51,461 bases of DNA from Candidatus Methylomirabilis sp. (lineage in GTDB: Bacteria > Methylomirabilota > Methylomirabilia > Methylomirabilales > Methylomirabilaceae): positions 1 through 51,461 of the forward strand of contig NSJM01000011.1 of the NCBI GenBank assembly GCA_002634395.1, given 5' to 3'. The translations under genes and the position numbers were made by a program. A model generated the notes under the pieces. That model was not told the DNA's origin. It did no database searches and was given only the letters and a program-made list of their open reading frames with translations. Numbering within the stretch: the stretch's first letter is position 1; every line of letters starts with the position of its first letter. Positions 1 to 9,529 of this stretch are shown here, piece after piece.

Positions 1-337
1 GGGTGAGTTCCTCCAGGATGAGTAAGTGCCACATCTCGTTATCTTGAGCCTCGCGGGCCTCCTTGACCCGGTCGAAAACCCGGCGGGCAAACTCACGATC
101 GGCATACATGTGGGTGATGGCAATGTAGGCCACGTTCTCCCAGGACTGATACGGGACGCGGGCGATGAGTTCCAGGACCTTAAATTTACTGAACGTCTTT
201 TTGCGACCATACACGAGGTCCATCGTCATGAAGAGGAGGCGTGGCAAGATACTGTACCGCATCCTTGGAGAGCCGAGCGTGACTTGCTGCGCTTGGCGGC
301 GTTGTTCGGCCGTTAAAGTCTTCAGTTTCGAACCCAT
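1..337 (-). CDS. Alternative (ubiquinol) oxidase, AOX/PTOX-like, 3'-truncated by window edge
   Basis: Reading the minus strand from an ATG at 337 gives 112 clean codons that run off the left edge. A GGAGG ribosome site lies 7 nt upstream of the ATG. The visible part contains ELIARVPYQSWE and, about 50 residues on, EAREAQDNEMWHLLILEEL. The latter matches the alternative oxidase / plastid terminal oxidase signature (NExHHLLIxEEL), which supplies Glu and His ligands of the di-iron centre. Family knowledge: these membrane-associated di-iron enzymes oxidise quinol and reduce oxygen to water without pumping protons. The remaining iron ligands lie outside the window. No transmembrane stretch is visible, as expected for interfacial AOX proteins. 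I am fairly sure of the family and unsure of the in vivo role. Confidence 0.72.
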   Translation of the reverse strand, partial: MGSKLKTLTAEQRRQAQQVTLGSPRMRYSILPRLLFMTMDLVYGRKKTFSKFKVLELIARVPYQSWENVAYIAITHMYADREFARRVFDRVKEAREAQDNEMWHLLILEELT

Positions 338-436
338 AGCAAAACCTCCACTGGTATGGGGCAACCTTCGCGGGCCGAAGTAGGATACCCTTAGAATGGT
401 CATGGCCCTGGGGCCACCCATGTATCATGAATATCC

Positions 437-469
437 CCTCAACCCCCCTTTGGCAAAGGGGGGTTGAGG
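437..469. repeat. Perfect 15-bp-arm hairpin repeat in the 338-741 gap
   Basis: CCTCAACCCCCCTTT and its exact complement flank a 3-nt loop. The same family (C-run, CTTT, short loop, AAAG, G-run, preceded by a 'gtatca-gaatatcccc' lead-in) recurs at 44961-45047. It looks like a dispersed palindromic repeat of this genome. It has no T-tract, so it is not a convincing terminator. The rest of 338-741 holds no gene I can support. Confidence 0.7.
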
Positions 470-741
470 GGTTCCAGTCGTGGCTGATTTTCTGAGTAAA
501 TCATCTCAAAGGTTTAGCTGTGGCGCAAGAGCCTTCGGATAACTGGTAGGACACCTATTGTGGGGGAAAGGGTGTGCCGAGTGAACGGCGCAGCGAAGGA
601 CGTGTGCACTATGGGAGCATAATCTACGCCTCGCTCGGTGGCGCTGCGGTTCTGTGCAGCCGACCGCCTGCTCCAAGTGCTTGTTCAGTGGTGGACTGCG
701 GAGGACAGCGTAGCAGGAAGCCGTCCGGCGCGATGCGAGTG

Positions 742-1131
742 TTAGGCATCATATGCTTTGGCGACTGCACAGATGCTGGATTTGAACTCCGCAATCCGGT
801 CCGGATGGCGAGGCCCTCGCCTTGTTCTTGCTTCCGGCCGAAACATGACATACGAATAGTGATTGACCTTGATCACCAGTGGGCACTTCAAGCCCAAACG
901 TTCCATATGCATTAGGATGTTGTGCGCTTGCCCGCCGAGAGCAACAAAGACTTTGGGGGTTCCATCGTCTATCTGTTGTTGAAGTACAGGCAGCCATCTC
1001 TCCGCTTGTTGTTGCCAATATCGGGCGTCGCGTTTTCGCTCACTCCGGGTTGCAACTATTTCAGGTTCCTTAATTGCATTGGTGATATAGCACTTCCACC
1101 CTCCATTATGAACCGGTAATTCTTCCAGCAT
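742..1131 (-). pseudogene. Uracil-DNA-glycosylase-superfamily-like protein, 5' part lost or frameshifted
   Basis: The minus-strand reading frame encodes 129 residues with the features CYITNAIK near the start, FVALGGQAHNIL in the middle and HYSYV...RHPDRI near the end. In UDG-superfamily proteins a YxTNxxK strand, a central ALG strand and a C-terminal H-x-S-Y/HPS motif occur in this order. The N-terminal substrate-pocket motif is missing. Just upstream a different frame reads GIVGNAG, which resembles the FVGxAG element that should precede this part, and an in-frame TAG lies directly before the ATG. A frameshift near 1130 is therefore likely. The stop codon TAA lies inside GCCTAAC (complement of 741-747), a sequence typical of integron attC ends. 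The family call is moderate; the gene is probably non-functional. Confidence 0.45.
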
Positions 1132-1250
1132 TTCCTACAATGCCGAGCATGTGGATTTCGTAAAGCTCCAACGTCTCGACGTAACGAATCGCCTGCGGGA
1201 GTTCAACCTTGCTGGCGCGAAGCCCCGTATGCTACGATGACGGTGTGACG

Positions 1251-3158
<1,908 letters not shown>

Positions 3159-3182
3159 GGGATCTCGCAGGGAGGAAGGTAT

Positions 3183-3389
3183 ATGTTTGGATTGGGGGTT
3201 CAAGAATTATTGATCATTCTCATCATCGTGATGCTCCTTTTCGGCGCCAGCCGACTACCGGAACTCGGCAGCGGCCTGGGTAAAGCCATTCGAGGCTTCA
3301 AAGATTCGTTGACGGGAAAGGATGCCATCGATGTGACACCGAAGAAGGAGAAGGGCGAGGACAAGCGATCCGGCGAAGGGAAGGGTTAA
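3183..3389 (+). CDS. tatA: Sec-independent protein translocase subunit TatA
   Basis: This is a 68-residue protein with one N-terminal membrane segment (MFGLGVQELLIILIIVMLLFG), the conserved FG hinge, an amphipathic helix (ASRLPELGSGLGKAIRGFKDS) and a charged, Lys/Glu/Gly-rich tail. This is the classic TatA/E layout. It polymerises in the inner membrane with TatC to export folded proteins. A GGAGGAAGG ribosome site precedes the ATG, 24 nt after selB. No tatC is adjacent. Folded cofactor-bearing exports are likely Tat cargo, whereas the methanol dehydrogenases below carry ordinary Sec-type signal peptides. Confidence 0.9.
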   Translation: MFGLGVQELLIILIIVMLLFGASRLPELGSGLGKAIRGFKDSLTGKDAIDVTPKKEKGEDKRSGEGKG

Positions 3390-3491
3390 CGCGTCGATCC
3401 TCTCCTGAATAGCTTCTGCTGGTGATTCCGTCTACTGCGTTCGGTATTCAGCCTACCTGCCTCCCAGCCTATTGTCGCGTATTTCGTTCGA

Positions 3492-3530
3492 CCGAGTATT
3501 GGATATCCTTCCACTCGGCGTAGGTTTTTT
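3492..3530 (+). terminator. Weak rho-independent terminator candidate after tatA
   Basis: CCGAGT and ACTCGG form a 6-bp stem around a 15-nt loop, and a run of six T (3525-3530) follows after 6 nt. The stem is short, so this is a tentative end for the selB-tatA transcript. Confidence 0.3.
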
Positions 3531-3534
3531 ATAG

Positions 3535-3564
3535 TTGACGTTAGATGTTGCGTTTTAGTACACT
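3535..3564 (+). promoter_or_regulatory. Sigma70-type promoter for the pnt operon
   Basis: TTGACG (3535-3540) and TACACT (3559-3564) are separated by 18 nt. They lie in the 355-nt gap between tatA and pntAA, about 180 nt before the first start codon. The long leader holds no recognised riboswitch. Confidence 0.5.
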
Positions 3565-3744
3565 ATGCGGCTATGGGTGGCGCTAAAGCTCGTTAGAACC
3601 TAACGGATAGCTGAACAGCCGCCTCCAGCCTAGAAATCGAGTCCATTCATCTGTTGCGTCCAGGGGCCACGGGGGACCATGACCATTCTCGGAGTAATGT
3701 CGAGTGCGAGACGACAGTCTAACCATATTCGAGAGAGTCGATAG

Positions 3745-4887
3745 ATGAGGGTTGCAGTTCCAAAGGAGATTGAGTCGGGAGAAAGGCGTGTCGCAATTAT
3801 CCCGGAAACAGTTAAGCGACTGATAAAAAAGGGAGTCGAGGTGTCCGTGGAGTCCGGTGCGGGTGAAGGTTCGTGCTTCCGGAATGGGGAGTACGAGGAG
3901 GCCGGTGCCGTAATAGAGCCTTCGGCGGAAGCGCTGCTTGCCGCCACGGATGTCATCATCAAGATTCAGCGCCCTGCTCCGGCGGAATTGCTGAAGATTC
4001 GCGAAGGCACTACGATCATCAGCTTGCTGTATCCGATGGTCAACCAGGACCTCGTCCAGGCCCTTGCGTCTCGTAAGATTACCGCGATTGCGGTGGACAG
4101 CATTCCTCGAACTACGCTGGCCCAGATGATGGATGTCCTCAGCTCGCAGGCCACGGTCTCGGGATACTACGCGGTGATCATGGCTGCGTATGCACTTCCG
4201 AAATTCTTTCCGATGTTGATGACTGCAGCGGGGACTATTGCGCCGGCCAAGGTGCTGATCTTGGGCGCCGGTGTCGCGGGGCTTCAGGCTATCGCCACCG
4301 CGAGGCGGCTCGGCGCCGCAGTGGAGGCATTCGATACGCGAAAGGTCGTGCGGCAGCAGGTAGAAAGTCTTGGAGCGCGGTTCGTTGAGGTGGACATGGC
4401 TGAGGACGCGCAGACATCGAGCGGGTATGCGAAGGAACTTTCTGATGAATACAAGCGACGACAGGCGGAACTTCTACGCCGGCATATCGCTAAGTCTGAT
4501 GTCTGTATTACGACAGCCCTTATTCCCGGCCAGCGCGCTCCTATTCTGATTACGGAAGAGATGGTGCAGGCCATGAGGCCGGGATCGGTCATCGTGGACC
4601 TTGCGGCGGAGCAGGGCGGCAACTGCGCCCTGACCGAACCCGGAAATGAAACGGTGAAGCATGGGGTCACGGTTATCGGCCGCTTGAATCTTCCGAGTCG
4701 CCTGGCGGTCCACGCGAGTCAGATGTACTCGCGTAATATGGAGAAACTTCTCCTGCACCTGACGGACAAAGATGGTGGGCTGAAGCTCAATCTCCAGGAG
4801 GAGATCACGCAAGGGTGTGTGATTACCCATATGGGTGAGGTGGTCCATCCCAAGGTCAAGGTCCTGATGCAGAGGGGAGAAGGATAA
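3745..4887 (+). CDS. pntAA: NAD(P) transhydrogenase subunit alpha part 1 (soluble, NAD-binding)
   Basis: This 380-residue protein begins MRVAVPKEIESGERRVAIIPETV, the signature of the alanine dehydrogenase / transhydrogenase N-terminal domain. A Rossmann glycine motif, LILGAGVAGLQAIATARRLGA, sits at about 171-191, and a conserved ATALIPGQRAP loop follows. It forms domain I of the proton-translocating transhydrogenase, which binds NAD(H) and exchanges hydride with NADP(H) on PntB. The length fits the split (three-subunit) form, in which the membrane part is a separate gene. The stop codon overlaps the start of pntAB, showing translational coupling. Confidence 0.95.
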   Translation: MRVAVPKEIESGERRVAIIPETVKRLIKKGVEVSVESGAGEGSCFRNGEYEEAGAVIEPSAEALLAATDVIIKIQRPAPAELLKIREGTTIISLLYPMVNQDLVQALASRKITAIAVDSIPRTTLAQMMDVLSSQATVSGYYAVIMAAYALPKFFPMLMTAAGTIAPAKVLILGAGVAGLQAIATARRLGAAVEAFDTRKVVRQQVESLGARFVEVDMAEDAQTSSGYAKELSDEYKRRQAELLRRHIAKSDVCITTALIPGQRAPILITEEMVQAMRPGSVIVDLAAEQGGNCALTEPGNETVKHGVTVIGRLNLPSRLAVHASQMYSRNMEKLLLHLTDKDGGLKLNLQEEITQGCVITHMGEVVHPKVKVLMQRGEG

Positions 4888-5195
4888 TGGCGAATGAGGT
4901 GATGCTTGCCGTCTATGTTTTTGTCCTGGCCATCTTCGTGGGGTTTGAGGTGATCTCCAAAGTCCCCCCCATCCTGCATACCCCGCTGATGTCGGGCTCC
5001 AATGCGATATCGGGGATTACGCTGGTTGGGGCCCTTATTGCTGCCGGGTACGGTGGATTTGATCTGCTGGGCCTACTCGGCTTCCTTGCCGTGACCTTCG
5101 GGACCATCAACGTTGTGGGGGGTTACCTGGTCACGGACCGGATGCTCCGCATGTTTAAACGGGAGGAGAAGGGTCAGAGGGGGAAGTCGCAATGA
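4887..5195 (+). CDS. pntAB: NAD(P) transhydrogenase subunit alpha part 2 (membrane)
   Basis: This 102-residue membrane protein has three to four hydrophobic helices: VMLAVYVFVLAIFVGFEVI, then the helices around ISGITLVGALIAAGYGG and LLGLLGFLAVTFGTINVVGG. The sequence KVPPILHTPLMSGSNAISG is the hallmark of the PntA C-terminal membrane domain. With PntB it forms the proton channel. It overlaps pntAA by 1 nt and pntB by an ATGA. Confidence 0.93.
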   Translation: MANEVMLAVYVFVLAIFVGFEVISKVPPILHTPLMSGSNAISGITLVGALIAAGYGGFDLLGLLGFLAVTFGTINVVGGYLVTDRMLRMFKREEKGQRGKSQ

Positions 5196-6559
5196 TCATC
5201 GAGGTCCTGTACCTGGCCGCGACCGTTCTGTTCATCGTCGGTCTCAAGATGATGAGTGGGGTCCCGACCGCCAAGACTGGGAATCTCCTCTCAGCCGTCG
5301 GCATGGGCCTGGCCATCCTGGCGACCCTGATGCGGGGGGGCGAGTTCACCTGGACTCAGATTATCGCCGGGATCGTGGTTGGTTCCGTCATCGGAGTTGT
5401 CTCGGCCACGAAAGTCCAGATGACGGCTATGCCCCAGATGGTTGCCCTCTTTAACGGGGTCGGGGGCGGCGCCTCCCAACTTGTCGCCATTGCAGAGTTG
5501 TACCGATCCGGCAGCGAGCTCCCCCTAATCGCTCTGATCGCGGTCCAGCTCTCCGTATTCGTGGGCGCGTTGACCTTCAGTGGAAGTGTCGTAGCCTTTG
5601 CCAAGCTACAAGAGTTGATGCCGGGACGACCGATCCTTTTTACCGGGCAGCACTGGATCAATGTGCTGCTCCTCCTGGGGGCCATTCTCCTGGGTGGCTG
5701 GGTGACGGTCGATCCTGGCGCATGGGGCCCCTTTATCCTCCTGAATCTGGTAGGTCTGGTCCTGGGAATCCTTGTCGTGATCCCTATCGGAGGGGCCGAC
5801 ATGCCGGTGGTTATCTCCCTGCTTAACTCGTATTCAGGGGTGGCTGGGGCTACGACAGGTTTTGTCCTGTTCAACAACGCCCTGATCATCACCGGATCTC
5901 TCGTGGGCGCGTCCGGCATCATTCTGACGAATATTATGTGCAAGGGGATGAATCGGTCTTTGACAAACGTGCTATTTGGTGGATTCGGTGCTGTGAGTAC
6001 CGCCGGCTCCGCTACGATATCCGCCACGGGCGCGGTGTCCGAAGGGACGATCGATGATGCGGTTACTGTCCTTCAAAATGCGCAGCAAGTCATCATCGTA
6101 CCCGGCTACGGAATGGCCGTGTCCCAGGCACAGCATGCCCTGCGCGAAGTAGGCGATCTGCTGAGCTCGGATGGCGCCACAGTGAAATACGCGATCCACC
6201 CGGTAGCGGGCCGCATGCCGGGCCACATGAATGTTCTTCTGGCCGAGGCCAACGTATCGTACGATCAGATCTGCGACCTTGAAGATATCAATGACGAATT
6301 TTCCAAGACGGATGCGGTGATCGTTGTCGGCGCCAATGATGTCGTCAACCCTGGCGCGAAAACGAACCCGTCGAGTCCGATCTACGGGATGCCGATCCTC
6401 AACGTGGACGAGGCGCGTACGGTCATCGTGCTCAAACGCAGCATGAGCCCTGGTTTTGCAGGTATTGATAACGAGCTCTTTGTGTTGCCTAATACCATGA
6501 TGGTATTCGGCGACGCGAAGCAGACGCTCACAAAGATGGTACAGGGGCTCAAGAATTAA
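5192..6559 (+). CDS. pntB: NAD(P) transhydrogenase subunit beta
   Basis: This 455-residue protein has a long N-terminal membrane part of about eight helices (to residue ~260) and a C-terminal NADP-binding domain. The latter is recognised from VIIVPGYGMAVSQAQH, the GAxxKYAIHPVAGRMPGHMNVLLAEA stretch, VIGANDVVNP-type loop (here VVVGANDVVNPGAK) and LKRSMSPGFAGIDN. It completes the pump that uses the proton-motive force to make NADPH from NADH. Start at the ATG in the ATGA overlap with pntAB. It is full length. After the stop I see no clear terminator before the next gene at 6680. Confidence 0.95.
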   Translation: MIIEVLYLAATVLFIVGLKMMSGVPTAKTGNLLSAVGMGLAILATLMRGGEFTWTQIIAGIVVGSVIGVVSATKVQMTAMPQMVALFNGVGGGASQLVAIAELYRSGSELPLIALIAVQLSVFVGALTFSGSVVAFAKLQELMPGRPILFTGQHWINVLLLLGAILLGGWVTVDPGAWGPFILLNLVGLVLGILVVIPIGGADMPVVISLLNSYSGVAGATTGFVLFNNALIITGSLVGASGIILTNIMCKGMNRSLTNVLFGGFGAVSTAGSATISATGAVSEGTIDDAVTVLQNAQQVIIVPGYGMAVSQAQHALREVGDLLSSDGATVKYAIHPVAGRMPGHMNVLLAEANVSYDQICDLEDINDEFSKTDAVIVVGANDVVNPGAKTNPSSPIYGMPILNVDEARTVIVLKRSMSPGFAGIDNELFVLPNTMMVFGDAKQTLTKMVQGLKN

Positions 6560-6679
6560 GACGTGAGCAACTGTCGTAGCAGATAGCCGGAGCACGCACA
6601 CCTATCCCAGGATGAGACAGCACCCGCACGCCGCTTAACCTGCTGTTGTTTGCTCCCGCCTCGGCAGAAAGAGGAATCG

Positions 6680-7849
6680 GTGGATATCCTGATCGGGGGA
6701 GTCAGCGCGCGCGGATTGGCGGAGTCGGCGGTTCAAAGCGGACTGCGGCATCGGATCGTTACGGTCGACTACTTCGGAGATTTCGACCTAGGACTCCTCT
6801 GTACGTACCGCTCGATCAAACGGGACCTCAACCTTCCGTACGATCCTGGATATCTGATCCAGGCGTCTGCGGGCCTGACCTTCGATGCCCTGATGTACGT
6901 CGCTAACCTGGAGAACTATCCGTCAGTAGTTGAGGTGATGGCTGGCGGGAAACAGATCCTCGGTAACAGCCCCACTGTTCTGGGATTGGTAAGAGACCCT
7001 GTTACATTCTTCGAGTGCCTTACGAACGCCGGTATTTCTGCGCCAAAGATCATCATTGACTCCGAGCCCCTCGACCTCGATTTTAGTATCCGATGGCTAC
7101 GCAAACCGCTGCGAAGCGGGGGCGGTCATGGAATCGCCATTCACCTGCCAGGGGATCGCCTTGAGACCGGTTTTTTCCTGCAGGAGTATCTGGACGGCCT
7201 GCCGTACGGCGCAGTGTTTGCTGCAGATGGTCGGGATGCGTGTCTGTTGGGTATCTCCGAACAGCTTATTGGCAGGACAGAGTTCGGGGCGGACGACTTT
7301 CGCTATTGCGGAAGTATCCTCGGGCCGATGGGGACGGGGCAGGCCGAATGGGGCGACCTTGTCGATCGCATCAGACAGGTCGTTCGCGCCATTACCCGGG
7401 AGTTCCATCTTGTGGGCGTCAACGGGATCGATTTTATCCTGAAGGGCAAGACCGTCTATCCGCTTGAGGTCAATCCGCGCTATACTGCTTCGATGGAGCT
7501 GGTCGAATGGGCCTATGGCCTGAACATCTTTAAGACACATCTTGATGCCTGCCAGGGGAGGCTGCCTGACTTTGACCTCTTCGCTTACCTCGACGCAGGC
7601 TGTTTCGGCAAGGCCATTCGCTTCGCCTCTCGAGATATGATTTTCCATGATCCCCGGTGGTGGTTCGATCGGGGCGTTCGAGATCTGCCGCTTGAAGGGG
7701 AGCAGATTGCACAGGGTAAGCCGATCTGCACGGCCTTTTCGCGCGGACACAATCGATCAGAGTGCTACAATCGGCTCGTACGTGCTGCCGCCGAGATTGA
7801 GTGGACATGCCTGCACACGACAACGCATATAGAACAACAACACGCATGA
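6680..7849 (+). CDS. ATP-grasp superfamily ligase
   Basis: This protein of 389 residues reads from a GTG at 6680, preceded by AAAGAGG; an in-frame ATG 10 codons upstream has no ribosome site. The N-terminus VDILIGGVSARGLAESAVQSG is a pre-ATP-grasp fold. The central part has RWLRKPLRSGGGHGI (the ATP-binding lysine and Gly-rich loop) and FLQEYLDG. Later VNGIDFILKGKTVYPLEVNPRYTASME supplies the metal-binding Glu and Asn. Such enzymes join a carboxylate to an amine or thiol through an acyl phosphate. The N-terminus resembles, from memory, the Orf17-type ATP-grasp proteins linked to tetrahydromethanopterin or methylofuran C1 chemistry in methylotrophs; that link is inference. It is coupled by an ATGA overlap to the decarboxylase downstream. 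Confidence 0.8.
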   Translation: MDILIGGVSARGLAESAVQSGLRHRIVTVDYFGDFDLGLLCTYRSIKRDLNLPYDPGYLIQASAGLTFDALMYVANLENYPSVVEVMAGGKQILGNSPTVLGLVRDPVTFFECLTNAGISAPKIIIDSEPLDLDFSIRWLRKPLRSGGGHGIAIHLPGDRLETGFFLQEYLDGLPYGAVFAADGRDACLLGISEQLIGRTEFGADDFRYCGSILGPMGTGQAEWGDLVDRIRQVVRAITREFHLVGVNGIDFILKGKTVYPLEVNPRYTASMELVEWAYGLNIFKTHLDACQGRLPDFDLFAYLDAGCFGKAIRFASRDMIFHDPRWWFDRGVRDLPLEGEQIAQGKPICTAFSRGHNRSECYNRLVRAAAEIEWTCLHTTTHIEQQHA

Positions 7850-9141
7850 CGCGCGACGTACGTCTTTCCGCCTTGTCAGCCACGCGCCGCCACCTGAACC
7901 AAGGTGGCCCGTTTCGTGTGGAAGGCGGGGAGATATGGGTCGAAGGCCTGTCCTGCCGGGAGATTGCAAAACCACTCGGTACGCCGCTCCTGGTCTATTC
8001 AGCAGCGCGCTTGCGCGACAACATCACTGAGGTGACGGTTGCCGCCAATGCGTCCTCCTGGCCGATCCGTATCCACTTTGCTTTGAAGGCCTGCTATCTG
8101 ATGGGAGTGGTATCGCTCCTTCAGAAGGCAGGGTTGAATGTCGAGGTGATATCCGAATATGAGTACCTGCTGGCCAGACGGATCGGCTTTTCCCCGAATC
8201 AGATTGTCGTGAACGGCCCGGCGAAGCGGCCGGAATTCCTGGAGCGAGCTGTCACCGATGGGGTATCGCTCATCAATGTCGAGTCGCTGTCAGAGATCGC
8301 GTTTCTTCAGGACCTGGGTCGACGGCTTGGGAGGACGATTGATGTGGGCATCAGGATCAACCCCCTTCCATCGCGACGCCTCCGAGGTCCGTTCACCCCG
8401 CCTGGATCAAAGTTCGGCTTTGACGTGCCCAGCGGCGAGGCGGCTGGTGCGATACGAAGGATCGTCTCGTCGAGTTTCCTCTCCCTCCGGGCGGTGCATT
8501 GCCACGGTTACACCAGGCAATACATGCCTGATGCGCATCGAGCCCACGTTGCCTCGGTGGTAAAGTTTCTCCGGCGCGTAGAAGCCGATCATGGGATCCG
8601 TATCCCCATCCTCGACTTCGGGGGCGGATTCGGCAGTCGCTATCTCATGGAAGCTGAGGGACGGACGTTCAGACAGTTCATTCGTGAGATGTTGGAGCCG
8701 CTTACCGGCCTGTCCGGTGATCGACAGGTGATCATTGAGCCCGGACGGTATCTGGTAAACGACGCTGCCGCGTGCCTGACGAGCATTCTGGTATGCAAGC
8801 GAACAGCTCACAGGCGCTGGGCCCTGGTCGATGCAGGCCGGAATATCTTACCGCCTCGCGAAAATGCTGAGTATGTTGCCATGCCTTGTCTGGTGTCGCC
8901 GGGACGAACCCTGTATTATGTCGGTGATTTCCTGTGTATACCGTCTGAACCTGCTCCACTCTCTCTGATAGGCGGAGCGATAGGGCCTGGCGATCTGGTC
9001 GTCGTATTCAACACCGGGGCCTACACCTTTTCTATGGCCCAAAACTTTGGGGAGCCGATCCCGAATGCGATCTTAGTCGATAAGGATGAGTGGACCTGGC
9101 TGTTTAAGAAGCGATCCATTGAGGAGCAGTTCATGAGATGA
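7846..9141 (+). CDS. Type III-fold PLP-dependent decarboxylase (DAP/ornithine decarboxylase-like)
   Basis: This 431-residue protein reads from the ATG overlapping the upstream stop (ATGA); in-frame ATGs lie up to 15 codons further upstream. The PLP lysine lies in HFALKACYLMG. FGGGFG and EPGRYLV are the phosphate-binding loops, HCHGYTRQYM replaces the usual H-x-G-S-Q segment, and NTGAYTFSMAQNFG is the C-terminal GAY motif. The fold is that of diaminopimelate, ornithine/arginine and carboxynorspermidine decarboxylases; the substrate cannot be read from the sequence. As there is no other lysine gene nearby and it is coupled to an ATP-grasp ligase, a role in making a small amide-linked cofactor or metallophore is more likely than lysine synthesis (inference). 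Confidence 0.85.
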   Translation: MTRDVRLSALSATRRHLNQGGPFRVEGGEIWVEGLSCREIAKPLGTPLLVYSAARLRDNITEVTVAANASSWPIRIHFALKACYLMGVVSLLQKAGLNVEVISEYEYLLARRIGFSPNQIVVNGPAKRPEFLERAVTDGVSLINVESLSEIAFLQDLGRRLGRTIDVGIRINPLPSRRLRGPFTPPGSKFGFDVPSGEAAGAIRRIVSSSFLSLRAVHCHGYTRQYMPDAHRAHVASVVKFLRRVEADHGIRIPILDFGGGFGSRYLMEAEGRTFRQFIREMLEPLTGLSGDRQVIIEPGRYLVNDAAACLTSILVCKRTAHRRWALVDAGRNILPPRENAEYVAMPCLVSPGRTLYYVGDFLCIPSEPAPLSLIGGAIGPGDLVVVFNTGAYTFSMAQNFGEPIPNAILVDKDEWTWLFKKRSIEEQFMR

Positions 9142-9305
9142 GGCGACGAGGCGGGGGCCACTATTGAGCATATGTTATCCAGACAATTCCCCGTCGCGTC
9201 GTTTCGAGGGAGCGCAGCGACTGAAGCAGTCTGACGGTTTTTAACAGAGTCAAGTACGGTGGGATTGCCACGCTCCCGTTGGTCGCTCACAATGACAGAC
9301 GTTAA

Positions 9306-9343
9306 TGGGGGTAAATCACCCACATTAGGGTGTTTTGCCCCCA
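9306..9343. repeat. 38-bp imperfect palindrome upstream of the first TonB receptor gene
   Basis: TGGGGGTAAATCACCC and GGGTGTTTTGCCCCCA flank a 6-nt loop, with 14 of 16 arm positions complementary. No T-tract follows. It could be a dispersed repeat, an mRNA structure or a regulator site for the sigma54-like promoter about 100 nt downstream. The rest of 9142-9529 shows no gene and no cobalamin-riboswitch B12 box. Confidence 0.5.
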
Positions 9344-9445
9344 TTCCTCATCTTGTTGCGGTGAGTTGGTCTGGCAGTACCCCACATTCATACCAGGCTC
9401 ACCCAACAAATACAATGAGTTACATTGTTCAGCTCCGAGAGCGGT

Positions 9446-9461
9446 TGGCACTGAATGTGCA
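9446..9461 (+). promoter_or_regulatory. Possible sigma54 promoter of the TonB receptor gene at 9530
   Basis: TGGCACTGAATGTGCA has the invariant GG (9447-9448) and GC (9459-9460) exactly 12 nt apart. The -24 box is perfect, and the -12 box has G for the first T. It lies about 70 nt before the start codon. It is weaker than the other sigma54 sites in this window. Confidence 0.4.
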
Positions 9462-9529
9462 CATTTCATCCCCTTTTCACGATAGTTCTGTATCCTTACA
9501 GGAGCTGGAATAGCCCCATTGGAGGAGGA

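Noticed and set aside
574-915. Plus-strand reading frame in the left gap
   Set aside because: No ribosome site and no motif. Its 3' half lies antisense to the better-supported glycosylase-like remnant, and its amino-acid make-up is that of a shadow frame.
9142-9529. Cobalamin riboswitch upstream of the TonB receptor
   Set aside because: BtuB-type receptors often have one, but the B12 box and the conserved stem sequences are absent.
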